A program made the translations under genes and the position numbers. Below the pieces are notes generated by a model. The model saw nothing but the letters and a program-made list of their open reading frames with translations, was not told the DNA's origin and searched no databases. From Xiphias gladius (Eukaryota > Chordata > Actinopteri > Istiophoriformes > Xiphiidae), in the NCBI RefSeq assembly GCF_016859285.1, contig NC_053417.1, positions 25,739,206-25,803,205 on the forward strand: a DNA stretch of 64,000 nucleotides, written 5' to 3'. Position 1 is the first letter of the stretch. Every line of letters starts with the position of its first letter. Shown here in pieces: positions 11,501-21,925 of this stretch.

Positions 11501-12259
11501 GAACAACAGGTTCTGTCTGCTTTCAGAAATCTGCAGAGCAACAGGTAAATCAGACACTGACCCAGTTTCTTTTTACTGCGATCCTGCCGTCATGCTCTGG
11601 TTGACTTATTATTTCATTTCAAATCTTTTGACTGCATCTACATTCCCACTAAGAGCTCATTTGAGGCAGTTGTCCTACTCAGACACTCATCACCGGCGGT
11701 GGGAGGCTGATATATCCATCTGCGCCTGCGAAGGGGTGCTAATCCTTGACAACTGTGCCCCTCTGGCACCATATCCGTTGCACTGCTGGTTTTGTGATAC
11801 AATAGGCTCCCCTCCTTTGTCCTTGAAATTGTTTTAATTAGCCCCGCGGTGGGGGCTGGGGTTGTGAACATAAGACTGACTCAACAGGGACTGGCCAAAT
11901 CTCGGGAGCATGATTCTATAGACTTGGAGATGACAGACGTGTTGGAAACAGACGATCAGTAATAAAACGGATCAAAGTGACACATCAAGACTCCGTGCAG
12001 CCTTTTGAATTACAGTGAATGAGTCAAATTAACTTTGGACCTCAGCTAGTGTGCTAGGTAAATGCCAGTATCAGAAAGTTCGTGAATAACTTCACAAAGA
12101 GGGTATTAACGAATATTTCCCGCCTGATAAACCTGCTGCAAAACTCAAAACTAGACAATGAGCCCCCAAAACTAATTTTCCTCAAATGTTACTTGCAGCA
12201 CTTATTGCAAAACCTGCTATGCTTGCTGGTCCACGATTCATTAAACAAATGCAATGTAG
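8589..12259. other. Intergenic; contains an enhancer-like unique block
   Basis: No gene is supported. 8589-9300 has A/T homopolymers. From about 9800 to 11180 the sequence is unusually free of low complexity and dense in AT-core homeodomain-like sites (for example TTATTAGCATATG near 9837 and ACACAATAAATGACAATATT near 10910). I read this as candidate non-coding regulatory DNA, not as a gene. Confidence 0.35.
10590..11180. promoter_or_regulatory. Candidate conserved non-coding element (unproven)
   Basis: About 590 bp of unique sequence without repeats or long open frames. It carries several GATA-type words (AGATAT, AGATAA) and clusters of AT-rich homeobox cores (TATTAAATAG, CAATTAGTC, ATAATGAG). 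Its place in the zfp64-sall4 desert fits a developmental enhancer for sall4. Conservation cannot be judged without other genomes. Confidence 0.2.

Positions 12260-12304
<45 letters not shown>
12260..12304. repeat. (GT)n microsatellite
   Basis: An uninterrupted TG/GT run of about 45 bp. Confidence 0.95.
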
Positions 12305-12306
<2 letters not shown>

Positions 12307-13697
12307 AACATGCATGTCTAGGGTTAGATAAGCCACAGCCACATGCAGTTGCTTGTCCCACCACCACACTCGCAGCATGGACCACTTGGACCTCCCAGCA
12401 GCCAGCCAGCCCTGCCAACAAGAGGTGACAAGAAGCCAAGTCGTTATGTGATCCCGGAGGATCTTGTGACTTCCAAAACGCCACTCTAATCCAACGTCCG
12501 TGTCTGTTGCGCAGGTCACTTTCTACTGGAAAGTTAATTCAAGGAATCTCTGTGGAATGCCGACGCATTCAGACCCGTTTTTGGTGACCGGGGGAGAAAC
12601 AGCTGTAATTTAGCGTTATGGGCTTCAAACAGCGACACGGCAACTCTCTGTGGATGAAAAAAGGAGGCAAAAAACTTACTTTGGCCTTTTATGTAAATGC
12701 CCTCACCCCCTTCCAAATTCAGCTCTCCCAAGTCAAATACACCCATCCCCCTCGTGTTGTCCTCCTCTCCCTGCCCCATGGGAGGAGGGGTGGTGGAGAG
12801 GGAGAGAGAGAGAGATCCTAAACCATATGAATCCCTTTTAACTAAGTGGCCAGAGAGGAGTAAGGGCAATTATTCCACCATGATGCATTCCTTTTCAAAA
12901 GAGGATACCGTCACTGTTCAACACATGGAATGCAAGCTGTGTTATGGGCACTGAAGGCATGTCACATCCGCCCACGGCTCACGAAAAAACCAGAGACGTG
13001 CACCGGGAACAGCAAAACAGGTGCTCACAACGTCATTAAGTGCCACATGCACGGCGGGAGAGACAATGTAGGCAGAAAAGGGGAACATTCAAGTAAAGTA
13101 CAAGTACCTCAAAACCGCACTTAAATTCAGCTCCACAGTAAATGTACTTGGATACTTTCCACTGCTGCTCAGGGAATGCTCACTATAGGCTTTATGTCGG
13201 AGTGAACTGACTCATCTCAAATAAAAAACTTCATTCATAATCTGCAAAAAATCATCGCTAAACTCAGATTTTGCCGTTGAACAAAGTCGTTTCATGGCTC
13301 CATTTATAAACAGGCTATAGTCTGACACATCTTTCACTGCATGTTCAGAAGGTATCTGACTGGATAAATAGCAGTTTGAGGTATGTTTTTTTGAGATTTG
13401 AGTATCTGGCCCCTTCTTGTAGGTCACCTTCCCGGCGTTGTCATTAAACACGGGCTTAATGGTCAAAAATAAAGCTGCGGGACATTCGACTGGAGAAGCC
13501 TGCAATTAACAAAGATGAATAACAGTGTGCCATGATGAAGCCCCTCCTCATACTGGCTCCCTCGGGCAAAAGTTCCCGGAGAAAAAAGTGTTTGTTTGTT
13601 TTCACCCTTCACAGTTATGCTGATTATAAGAAACGGGAGACGTTGCATTCTTGTCTGCATGGAATTTGAAGAGTCCCCCCAAGCCCCCCCCCCGTCC
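12305..13697. other. Intergenic with a short AGTACTT-repeat fragment
   Basis: No gene is supported. 13088-13172 reads CAAGTAAAGTACAAGTACCT followed by TAAATGTACTTGG and ACTTTCCACTGCTG. This is one end of the AGTACTT-type fish repeat also present at 4668-5480 and 39586-39725. The rest appears unique, apart from a GAGAGA run near 12800. Confidence 0.5.
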
Positions 13698-13728
13698 CAC
13701 ACACACACGCACACACACACACACACAC
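13698..13728. repeat. (CA)n microsatellite after a C run
   Basis: A CA run of about 31 bp preceded by a run of nine or more C residues at 13685-13693. Confidence 0.9.
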
Positions 13729-13984
13729 CTTTCATCATCAGGTCATTGAAAATGGATGAAAAGAGGCATGTTGGACAATGATCAAGACATGCACTTTGAG
13801 TGCATTTTTGAATGTTGAATGCTCTGAGGCGTGTGAATGATGTGCTTGGTTTTTTTCACCTCTTGTGTGTTTGAGTAGTTTGTCCTCTGTCCATTTCTCC
13901 GTGGTGGAGAGGAGGGGCCATGTGGCAGAGTCTTCATATGTGTTTACAGTCTGTGATTTTGTCTTCCTGATTGTCCATATTGTA

Positions 13985-14215
13985 ACTCTCCTGTATGCTC
14001 TATTCCGTAAATACGTCATTGCGTGTCTGTGCGTCCTGGTGAAGGGACCTGCGGTTGCTGTTCCCGTCAAAAAAGGGTTTTTTGGCGAATCTTTTTCTAT
14101 ATCCAGTTCGAGGGTCTGCGGACAAACCGTGTCGTAGGCCGTGAGGATTTTTAAGCCTTGCGATATTGGGCTATGTAAATAAAACTTGAATACGCTTGAC
14201 TTGAATATTTGAATC
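13985..14215 (+). mobile_element. LINE 3'-end-like fragment, copy 1
   Basis: Contains CTGTGCGTCCTGGTGAAGGGA, then GGGTTTTTTGGCGAATCTTT, then ATATTGGGCTATGTAAATAA before a CTTGA-type simple tail. This order of blocks matches a non-LTR retrotransposon 3' end that is widespread in fish, as I recall it. No coding remnant is present. A second, more diverged copy is at 19520-19680. Confidence 0.5.
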
Positions 14216-15037
14216 TCAATACATTCTACATTTATAAAATTTGGGTTATTTCTTTTAATTTTGCCTTCTGTCATCTTTCAGTTGCTCAAATTCATAACTC
14301 ATAATCATTTAAAACCCAATTCTTGCCTTTAAGAGGAAATTAATCTAAATACCTATGTATATAGTATATATATATATATTATATACACTCCCACACTTTA
14401 TTATGGCAAACAATGTGATTTTATTGTTGTGTGGAATCACTCCCCATATCCAACCTGTAGCGTGTGCAGTATTGATTGCTCCAGACACCCTTGTGAGGTC
14501 CACTTTTTTTTCAGCGGTGTTTAATGGAGCTCATCGTTCCCTACCAATTCTCTCACCGTTTCCCTTGAAACTGGACACGTCTGCCCATGTATCATCCAAC
14601 AGCACCTTTCTTAGGAAGCGACTGGAGCATGGAGTGAGAGCTTTAACACTTCTTTTAAAGAGTAAGACAATGAGCGCAAGACAAATTTCCAACCGAGCAG
14701 CTGTGTGGTGGAAAACTCTTGCCTTTGTCCAGTCCTTCCCACAGTCGCATAGGGGCTGTCATATGCTCCGCATTTGTTTGACTGTTTTAGACGGGGTTTT
14801 GAATGCATGTGGGGTGGAACCAAACACAGTCTTATGTATGTGAAAGTCAAAAGGTATAAAGACAGATGTCGCATTGCTCAACTCCTGTTCTCCTACGTCA
14901 TCTGTGATATTACTGCGGAAGAATAAGCTGGGTTTTAGTTTTAGAAACAAAATCAGGTTTCGGGTTTTTTCCTCATATAAGCACCTATGCTTTTTTTTTT
15001 TTTTACATTCAATTAAATGTTTATGTTGTTAAATAAA
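14216..15037. other. Intergenic, nothing recognised
   Basis: A 162-codon + strand ORF (14355-14843) begins over a TATA-repeat and has no recognisable domain. I do not call it. A T run precedes the next transposon. Confidence 0.4.
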
Positions 15038-15549
15038 CAGTTTGAAATTTTGGGAATACGCTTATTCGCCTTCTTGCCATGAGCTGGTTGAGAGGATCGA
15101 TGGTACTGTCATATCTGTATGCTAAATACAGATACAAAAAGCTGGTTAGCCTAGCTTATCGCAGAGACAGGAAACAGGGAAATACGGCTAGCATGGCTTT
15201 GTCCAAAGGTAACAAAATCTGCCTACAAACGCCTGTGAAACTCACTAATCGGCCTGTCTTATATTGTTTGTTCAATCCGCGCAAAAACGAAAGTGTAGAA
15301 CGACAAGTTGTGGTTTTGTTTTGTCCGTCCTACCTCGTGCAAAAGCGCAACTTGTCGTTTTTACACTTCGGCTTTTATATGCTGGGCAGAGCCAAGCTAT
15401 CTGCTTCCCCCTGTTTGCAGTCTTTGTGCTAAGCTAAGCAAAGTGGCTGTAGCCTCGTATTCACCATCCAGACATGAGAGTGGAATCAACCCTCTCATCT
15501 AAGTCTCAGCAAGGAATTGAATAAGCGTATTCCCAAAAATACCAAACTG
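15038..15549. mobile_element. Complete non-autonomous TIR transposon (MITE-like), ~512 bp
   Basis: The left end, CAGTTTGAAATTTTGGGAAT followed by ACGCTTATTC, is mirrored at the right end by GAATAAGCGTATTCCC...CCAAACTG. The TIRs are about 30 bp and nearly perfect. The interior has the blocks GTCCAAAGGTAACAAAATC, GCTAAGCTAAGC and GACATGAGAGTGG that mark this fish repeat family. It also has an internal inverted repeat at 15299-15310 / 15348-15359. It has no transposase and would depend on one supplied elsewhere. Confidence 0.8.
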
Positions 15550-18500
15550 CTCCTTCACTCCACAGCGGGGACCGCTTCAACATTTTACCGTCTGAAACGG
15601 GACGGATTGGCTGGAAACCTCTGCTGTCCGCATCTCATGCCAAACTTCCCGGTGTCTGCATCGTGTTAGCGGGCAGAGTCCGCGCGCTGACACACAAGAC
15701 GGCAGCCAGCTGAATGTGTCTCTGTGATAAGTCCAGCCCGAGCCTTTCATCCTCTGGACGTTCGGACAGAGACACAGACAGGTCGGGGTTAATGACAGGC
15801 TGTCATTGCACCTTTAATGTACAATGTGTTGAGTAAAGACCGTTTACTCGTCCACATATGGATAATGGTTTTTCCATTGAAAAGAAACAAGTCACAACGC
15901 TACATAAAAGGATTGTGATGATCGAATCTTAATGAAAAAACTACACACCCTACATGTATTTTCTCCGGTTTACAGAATGATTGAGGCGGTACAGTTTGTT
16001 AAAACAAGTCCTTTTCGATTTATAATGAATTTATTTCCCGCCCAACACCGGCAGGGTGAGTTCATATTCCATATCTGTGCAAACCACTTCTCCATTCTCC
16101 CCCGCCCTCCCCACAAAGAAACTAAGTATGAACATTTCCTTTCGAGAAGTTTGACTGTAATGGAATACTTGTTAAAAAGAGAAGAATGTGCTTTAATTTG
16201 TCAAGGGGATCTGAGCTGACAACTTTAGTAAAGTCCACTATAACAACCTTCCAGGGCCCCTGACCTAGGGAGGGAGTGACCCCTGACCTTATTTGGGCCT
16301 CTTTTATGAGGACTTTTTTTGGCTCCGGCCAGATGGCTAAACTATCAAAGGGTTTTTTTATGAGAAAAATCTGCAGGCAAGAGCGGAGTAGTATATTTAT
16401 CTCATTGTGTGGAGGACGTAGCCTCTGTGACTTCCGACTAGGTGAGTGGAGAAAGGAGTGGATACGCGGAGGGGTACGTATGAGCGCCAGCCTGCTCACC
16501 ATTGCCAAACATCTGAGGCATGGAGTCTTATAAGTTTTATCCAAAAGAAATTAGTTCCTTATTCATGAATAGTATCAGCTTCATCTATAGCTTTTCAGAA
16601 ACGAAAGCGGTTTACTGCACCTATTGGCCTCCATACTTTCTGTCTGTCATTTTTTGTGTTTTTTTTTTTTTTTTCATATTTATCCCAAACTCAACCTTAT
16701 TCATGATCACAACCAGAGATTTTTACAATGTCGTATAATTGCAAGATATTATGCATAATGGTTTGGAGTATTTTTTTTCTTTGTGTCTCCATTATCAGCA
16801 GCCTACTATTGACTCAGTCCTCCATCCCCGGCCAACGCTAGCGGCAGCAGCAAACAAGGAAAGAGATATTGATTTTATGTCTTTGCGACTCATAAGCGGC
16901 GGCTTGTCAATAGTTGGCCATCAGGCAGTGGAGTGACACGAACTACCTGTTGTCGAACAAGGTTGCTGCTCCTCCATGTCAAAAAACAAAAGCCGCAACT
17001 TTCTTGCGGGAATTTGGAAAGCCAGCGTTTGAAAAGATTTTATAAATGCTGCCCTGAAACTGATGTGACAGTTGCCGGAGATCACAGATGAGTGCAAATC
17101 AGTGGAATTTGTGTGTTTGGGAAAGGAAGGAGTTGTGTGTCCCAAGGTCACTATAACTCGCTCCGCTCACATCACTCACGTGGCGTCTTTATGAGCGATG
17201 GGCTGTTTTGTTGGATTAGGTTTCTGGCGAAGCATTTAGGGTCCGTCTATAAGCAGAACAACACAGAGAGAGAGTTTGTGTTTGACCTGCATATAAACTA
17301 GTGCACGTTTGTACGTGTGCTTGCATGGACCTGGCTTTACGAAATATCCTACGAGCTGATGATGACAAAGCTACTCGATCTGCGCAGCCACGGCGGCGAG
17401 AACCCCTCCCGGCAGGAAGTAGGTTCTAGGCGCACAAGAATATTCACACAGCTGTTGGAAGTATTACCCTGTTTGTTGCTCTCCTCCGAAACCAACTCAG
17501 CTCGTCCCTCTGAGCCCACTCATCACGGGCCTTTTGATTCCTGTGTGAACGGGAGCAAGATAATGTCCAGAGATGTATTCCACATGAGTTGTGGGGGGGG
17601 GTACACAGGAGTTTTAAAGTTACCGATGCACCGGCGTCATCGTGTGCGCACGGTTTTTGTAATAGATTCAACGGGATCATCCTCCTTTTGTGCATTCAGT
17701 GCTGAAACGACATTGGATTTGACTTGCCTATCAAAATTTACTATGTTTTGGTATTTGCAGCCGGCGAAAAATTATTACCTGACGCGAAGAGGAGACAATT
17801 CATCAATCGTTTTAGGAACATTTGTAGCTTTCAAAGTAGCATCTAACCCTTCATTACGGGGGAAATCTAAGACGTTGCCGGCCCGGTTGTTTTAATGCGT
17901 CCAGTCCCCTCTCTTGATTGCGCTCAGAGGTCGGGCGAGATCTGAAGTCACTGGAAGCAGTTAAAATAATAGGAGCTGACCATGTGTTTGAAGTTATGAG
18001 AAGCGGAGTGATGGCCCCCTTACGAAGAGCGCAAACAGTCACAGTGACTGCTGCAGTTTACCCAAACATTATTAAAACCTGGAGGACGTGTGAGGATAAA
18101 ACATCAGTTTCAGGGCTTTTCATCAGTTACAGCCAGCTGATCTCAATGCAGGGCAGGGGCGCGAGTGATTCCGGGCATTATCTTGACTGTGTTCTCTCCT
18201 TTGGCGTTGGTTGCCATAATTAATGGGCAGCACGCGACACATTTTGATCAGCCGTCGTAGAGTCTGATGACTGTTTCCATCGGTGGCCGGTATAATGTCA
18301 CTTTAAAGGGAAGATACTACAGATACAGTATCTGAATAAGATCGGATCTGGTAAATGTAAACTAAAACAGTAACCACAAAGTAAACAAAGGCAATGCAGA
18401 CAAAAAAAAAAACTAGTCTTAGCTGGAATGTATGCAAACTATGCAAATTATTCCTTTTTAAAATCTTCCGTGAGTCAATTTAGTTCTTCATGTTCTGGTG

Positions 18501-18566
18501 TGTGCATTTGTACACGCTGCCTGTTTCCACAGCAGGGCAATGGCTCAGCACATGTACGCACGCATG
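15550..18566. other. Intergenic, no gene supported
   Basis: Largely unique sequence. The longest ORF (17317-17895, 192 codons) has no family signature or splice context. 16257-16289 holds clustered nuclear-receptor half-sites (separate entry). Confidence 0.4.
16277..16289 (-). promoter_or_regulatory. DR1 nuclear-receptor element with a flanking half-site
   Basis: On the minus strand the sequence is AGGTCA-G-GGGTCA, a consensus DR1 for RXR heterodimers, HNF4 or COUP-TF. A further TGACCT half-site lies at 16261-16266 on the + strand. The site lies in the zfp64-sall4 desert. Function is inferred from the motif only. Confidence 0.35.
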
Positions 18567-18590
18567 CACACACACACACACACACACACC
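18567..18590. repeat. (CA)n microsatellite
   Basis: A short CA run of about 24 bp, with further CACA words at 18612-18630. Confidence 0.85.
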
Positions 18591-19519
18591 CCTGCTTTCA
18601 AAAATACTCCCTGACACACACGTACGCACACTCCAGATAGCCGTCTCCACCCCTTTTCATTCACAAAGAGGACTGTGGTGAGGGAGGCGGAGCGAGCGCT
18701 TACCCAAAAATTTGTACGAGTCACTGAAAGAGCACAACAGGAATCTGCCGTGTGCTGTAGAGAAAGTCACTTGTTTGTCAAACTCATCTTGTCCTTTGTG
18801 GAGTCTCCCTAAACATCCTTTAACTTCTAAACCAAATGTTTATCATAAAGATGTTTCGTATTTTCAGCGTGGTTCCCTTTACGAGTGCTTGGCCATGCCA
18901 TTTTGACTTCACAGTTTGATTTGTGTGTCTTGCAAATGAGCTAGAACCAGAATTATGAGGGGGGGATCCCTCACCTTAAGCGTTTTCTTTTTCTTTCTTT
19001 CTTTTTTTTTTTTTTTTTGTCAGTTTCACTGTTAAATCTCCTAAAGTTTAGAACACAAAGACCCCTCAGCGCTGGCCGGCCCACCCTGCAGATGGCCGGA
19101 GGATCAGAGGCTGTCAGCACGCTTAAACGAGCCAAGAGTCGAGGCTTCGGCCCTGCGGGGGAGGACAGAGCATGAATGGGGCATTTCCACCAAACTCTAT
19201 AGCCCCCCACTGGGCATTTGTAAAATGATTTGTGGCAAATTTGTTTAATCAATATGGATGTGGGGGTTTGGAAACCCTCCCCGGACAGAAGTCTTTCTTT
19301 CCCCTTTTCTTCTTGCTTGTAAATGCATCAGTGGCCACCACTATGAAGTGTATTAGGAAAACTCAGTGGTTTTTTTTTGTTTGTCTCTGTGTGTGAGTGT
19401 CGGTGCAGCACTAAGGGGGCGCATACCTGAGAGGAAAGAAGTTATTGATCAGTGGAGGACTTGCCAAACAGCACAGGGATTCAAACAAGTAATACAAGTT
19501 TGGACACTTCAAAATACAG

Positions 19520-19680
19520 ACTTGCTCTTTACATCTGTTACACGCCTGTCCACCCTGGAAGAGGTCTCCCTTTTTTTTTGGGGAGTTTTGCCTTTTCTGA
19601 ATTCAAGAGTCTAAAGTCGGAGGCCGTCATACGCTGTGCAGTTTTGTAATTTGTAATCTTGGGTGAAGTGAAATTGAGTG
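19520..19680 (+). mobile_element. LINE 3'-end-like fragment, copy 2 (diverged)
   Basis: Shares the order of blocks with 13985-14215: ACGCCTGTCCACCCTGGAAGA, a T run leading to GGGGAGTTTTGCC, then a CGTCATACGCTGTG and TTTGTAATTTGTAATCTTGG segment. It is a degraded non-LTR-type tail without coding potential. Confidence 0.4.
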
Positions 19681-19970
19681 GACTTAAGCCATTTTGAGAC
19701 TTTGATTGATGTTGTTTGTGAAGTCAAGGTGGGAGAACGATTCAGAAAAAAAAAAATCCCCAGCTCTTAACGTCCTCCGTGTGAATGTATCCCTCCAAAA
19801 CTCTTGGTCCACCATGTAGGAAAGCAGACAAGCAGGTGGCTTCAAACCAATTCCACCGTGGCTGCTGTTTGTGAAGAATCAAAGGACAAAGGCACTATAG
19901 GGTTTTCTCCTTTTTGTCTAGCTTGTGATTTACAGTTGTGCCTCCCATAAAGCAAAACCATCCTCTCTGT

Positions 19971-19999
<29 letters not shown>
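19971..19999. repeat. (CA)n microsatellite
   Basis: An uninterrupted CA run of about 29 bp. Confidence 0.9.
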
Positions 20000-20001
<2 letters not shown>

Positions 20002-20670
20002 GCTCGCACAAAGTTTTGATCAGTTTTGTTTCTCGTCGGGGAGGAGGTTGGGTCTGCTGTGGGCTCCGCGTGACTTCATTGAATTATTTCGGTGAACGTC
20101 AGTGAATTTCTATGGAACAGCAGACCACTTAGCAACTTCCACTAATTATCTAGGACATTTTGGCGTTTCCGACAAATAAATAGGCACACAAACGCACCTA
20201 TGTACAGACTGGACTTGTAGTCCCCCGTCAGCTCTGACACCGCACCATTATACCAACAGATTTTATCTCCATAGCCAACACGCGAGCCCTGCCCTTTGTT
20301 GTCATTTAGGCTTGTTTTAGTTATGTTTTAATCGTCTTAATACGGTATTTTTTATGTTCTGTTGTATCTGCCTCTGTTTATCCACTCTTGCATTTTATTT
20401 CCTCGTTACGTTTCACCGATAAAAGCACAAAAGACTGAATATGCTGCAAACCGAAAATATAGGGCACAGGAGAGTCCTAGAAGCAAACGTACTGTAGCCC
20501 TGCATAACTTCCTGGTTGCTATGCCCAGTTATTATTTGCACCGTGCCGAGCTGGATGTTTCTGGCTCTTCCCTCTGGAATTGTTTGCCATTACAAACCCT
20601 GCACAGCACATAAGAACTTTTGTCACACACTTTTCAACCCCATTGATTTGAATAACTTCAACAGGCCCTC

Positions 20671-20671
<1 letters not shown>

Positions 20672-20730
<59 letters not shown>
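20672..20730. repeat. (CT)n microsatellite, ~59 bp
   Basis: A near-pure CT run. The strand asymmetry (all pyrimidine / all purine, mirror-symmetric) is of the kind that can form triplex (H) DNA. Confidence 0.95.
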
Positions 20731-20733
<3 letters not shown>

Positions 20734-21889
20734 TTCCTCTCACAACTATGCTGCCAGAGCTAGCCACATCACAGTTCCTGGACAGATGTTGGCAGAATTC
20801 TTAATTTCGTTCTCATTGTCTCAGCCTGTCAGTTTTGAAAGGGGGAAGCAGGACAGAAAATAATCGGCAGAACATCCTATAAGTCTGGGTGTGGGGGCAG
20901 CAGATGTGGGTGTGGAGGGGGTCGCCGCTGGGCCTCCCCAAGGCCCATCTGACTATTGTTCAGCGGAGAAGCCATTTCTGTGGTTGCTATAACAACCATA
21001 ATACACTCTTATCCATGTCCCTGCACAGCTCTCGTGGTAGTATGAGCTCCGATTCTCTCAACCTGGTTGACAAGAAGAACCCTCAACGCAAACATGTCTT
21101 TCTTTTAATGATTTGTTCATCGAAAGAAGCGCAAATCTGTACCTCGTTTTATATCAAACGTTATGGGACCAACAGGCGAAATGCAGCCACGGTGTTTTCA
21201 AGAGCACAAAGTAACGAAAGCTCCGCGATATGTTACTCATTTCGGAGGAAACGTGAACAGCTTTTAAGTGCCCGTGAGCGAATGCTGTTGAATACAGTAG
21301 GCAGAGGCTGTGGGGATTAAGGGTTTCTTTCAGCAGTCACAGGAGGCAGTCAATACCTCTGAGGTCCGCAGCTGTCTTTGTCAATGGCTGCTGTAGACCT
21401 ACATTGAAGAGCCTGAAAACCCACCAGGTGTCTTATAGTCCTTGAGCCACAGAAGAATGACCACATTCACTGTCAAGTGCTTTATGTTGCGTGTTTCTTT
21501 TGTATTCAGGGAAGTTTTTCTCCTTCGACACCGAAGGGCACTTTTGAGAGCCCTTTGCTTATGCAAAAATAGACCATTTCAAAATTGCATTAGGATTGTT
21601 TCGGCCATTATTCTATTTGTACCTCGTCTGTAATATCCGTTGCCACTTCTGTCCGTGACGAAAGAGTTTCATCCAGAATCAGTTTAATCAGAAAAAGTGA
21701 AATCTAAAAGTGTCTGGAAATATATTTAGGTCTTGGAACATGGCAATACTTTCATGTGCATTATTATTATTAAACTTCTGCTCTTCATTCACAGACATTT
21801 TTTTTGTGTGTGTGAATGAATTTGACCTGAAGAAGGTCAGTCAAAACTCTGGAGACACTTTCTGCTTCGTTGCAAGTGCTGAAGCTGAG

Positions 21890-21925
<36 letters not shown>

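Noticed and set aside
12182..12519. ORFs with long HTHT / VCVC runs
   Set aside because: Translations of the GT/CA microsatellite.
13738..14274. 178-codon minus-strand ORF
   Set aside because: It overlaps the LINE-tail-like fragment in antisense and has no recognisable protein content.
14355..14843. 162-codon + strand ORF
   Set aside because: It starts in a TATA repeat and has no domain, splice context or family resemblance.
17317..17895. 192-codon + strand ORF
   Set aside because: No domain or neighbouring exons, and mixed composition. Chance ORF in a GC-richer patch of the desert.
20480..20630. Possible LINE RT tail (SGSSLWNCLPLQ) on the + strand
   Set aside because: Only a very short match to the LWNSLP motif, without the following LR.A...FK..L pattern. 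Too weak to call.
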